Below are positions 5,241 to 5,683 of a stretch of 5,683 bases of DNA, piece after piece. Source of the DNA: Candidatus Calditenuaceae archaeon JGI OTU-1 (GTDB taxonomy: Archaea; Thermoproteota; Nitrososphaeria_A; Caldarchaeales; Calditenuaceae); NCBI GenBank assembly GCA_000494145.1, contig AWOE01000051.1, positions 1 through 5,683 of the forward strand. Direction: 5' to 3'. The position numbers and the translations under genes were made by a program. Position 1 is the first letter of the stretch, and every line of letters starts with the position of its first letter. The notes under the pieces are model-generated. The model saw only the letters and a list, made by a program, of their open reading frames with translations. It did no database searches and was not told where the DNA came from.

Positions 5241-5683
5241 ATGGGTACAGGCATGCAGGTCCTGAAGGAAAGGGAAAGGAAGTACGTCAAGCAGCTCTTC
5301 GAGAAGGAGCTTTCGGGCGAGGTCAGGCTCGTCGTCTTCACGCAGAAGTTCGAATGCGAGGGTTGCGAGGTCACGCGGAGTATCGCCGAGGAGCTGGCCG
5401 AGCTCTCCCCTAACCTCAGCGTCGAGGTGTACGACTTCGAGGAGGACGGTGAGCTCGCGAAGAAGTGGAGGGTTGACAAGATCCCTGCGCTCCTGATCTT
5501 CGGGAAGAGGGAGTACGGGATCAGGTACTTCGGGATGCCGACGGGCTACGAGTTCGCGGCCCTACTGGACGACATCGTCGACGTCTCGAAGGGGAGGTCC
5601 AGGCTCTCGGACGCCACCAAGGCGAGGCTCAGGGAGATCAGGGAGCCGGTCCACATCCAGGTCTTCGTGACGCCGACCTGCCC
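5241..5683 (+). CDS. Protein disulfide oxidoreductase-like protein (tandem thioredoxin/glutaredoxin fold), 3' end beyond window
   Basis: Thiol-disulfide exchange protein that likely forms or reshuffles disulfide bonds in cytoplasmic proteins; such proteins are common in thermophilic archaea. The 147 codons present hold one complete thioredoxin-fold module: strand VRLVVFTQ (28-35), redox site C39-Glu-Gly-C42, a helix (44-55), strand LSVEVYDF (59-66), the cis-proline loop at KIPALLIFG (80-88, Pro82), and a final strand and helix (94-115). After a linker, a second module opens with VHIQVFVTPTC (137-147), the usual lead-in to a second CPxC site cut off by the window end. Two modules of about 110 residues would give the usual length near 220-230. 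Plus strand, 74 bases after the DUF35 gene, with its own ribosome-binding site and possibly its own promoter, so not clearly part of the mevalonate operon. ATG 5253 is an alternative start. A PDO-like fusion with a different second domain cannot be excluded. Confidence 0.88.
   Translation, partial: MGTGMQVLKERERKYVKQLFEKELSGEVRLVVFTQKFECEGCEVTRSIAEELAELSPNLSVEVYDFEEDGELAKKWRVDKIPALLIFGKREYGIRYFGMPTGYEFAALLDDIVDVSKGRSRLSDATKARLREIREPVHIQVFVTPTC

Noticed and set aside
1..5683. Defence system, mobile element, CRISPR array or integration site
   Set aside because: No direct-repeat arrays, terminal inverted repeats, transposase or nuclease motifs, or tRNA fragments were seen; the genes are mostly core-genome types.

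Overview
This GC-rich, 5.7 kb window looks archaeal. The evidence is an archaeal/eukaryotic-type glycyl-tRNA synthetase, an Lrp/AsnC regulator, an archaeal-type HMG-CoA synthase - thiolase - DUF35 cluster, TATA boxes about 24-27 bases ahead of start codons, GTG starts, and heavy use of AGG for arginine. A protein-disulfide-oxidoreductase-like gene at the right edge fits a thermophile of the Thermoproteota kind. I cannot fix the lineage from the sequence alone, and I did not compute GC content.

Layout. The left half (1-2436) reads on the minus strand. From right to left it holds an Lrp/AsnC-family regulator (2436-1987), a four-helix membrane protein with a C-terminal RING/PHD-like C4HC3 zinc finger (1899-1045), and the N-terminal part of glycyl-tRNA synthetase (965 to beyond base 1). 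The right half reads on the plus strand: HMG-CoA synthase (2536-3588), an SCP2-type thiolase (3596-4762), a DUF35 zinc-ribbon/OB-fold protein (4759-5166), then the first module of a thioredoxin-fold disulfide oxidoreductase running off the right end (5241-5683). A 99-base divergent promoter region (2437-2535) separates the halves and has a TATA box for each direction. No stretch over 300 bases lacks a gene. I saw no tRNA, rRNA, CRISPR array, insertion sequence or convincing terminator.

How the genes work together. HMG-CoA synthase, thiolase and DUF35 are tightly packed (7-base gap, then a 4-base overlap). They match the known archaeal complex that makes HMG-CoA from acetyl-CoA for the mevalonate (isoprenoid lipid) pathway. 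The Lrp-like regulator diverges from this operon and could control it, but that is inference. The other genes are not obviously linked to the pathway.

Most worth a second look: the thiolase has glutamate where the family's nucleophilic cysteine normally sits, with a cysteine displaced by two residues. The membrane-anchored RING/PHD-like protein is of unknown function. Short perfect palindromes overlap the promoter elements of the regulator gene and the membrane-protein gene.
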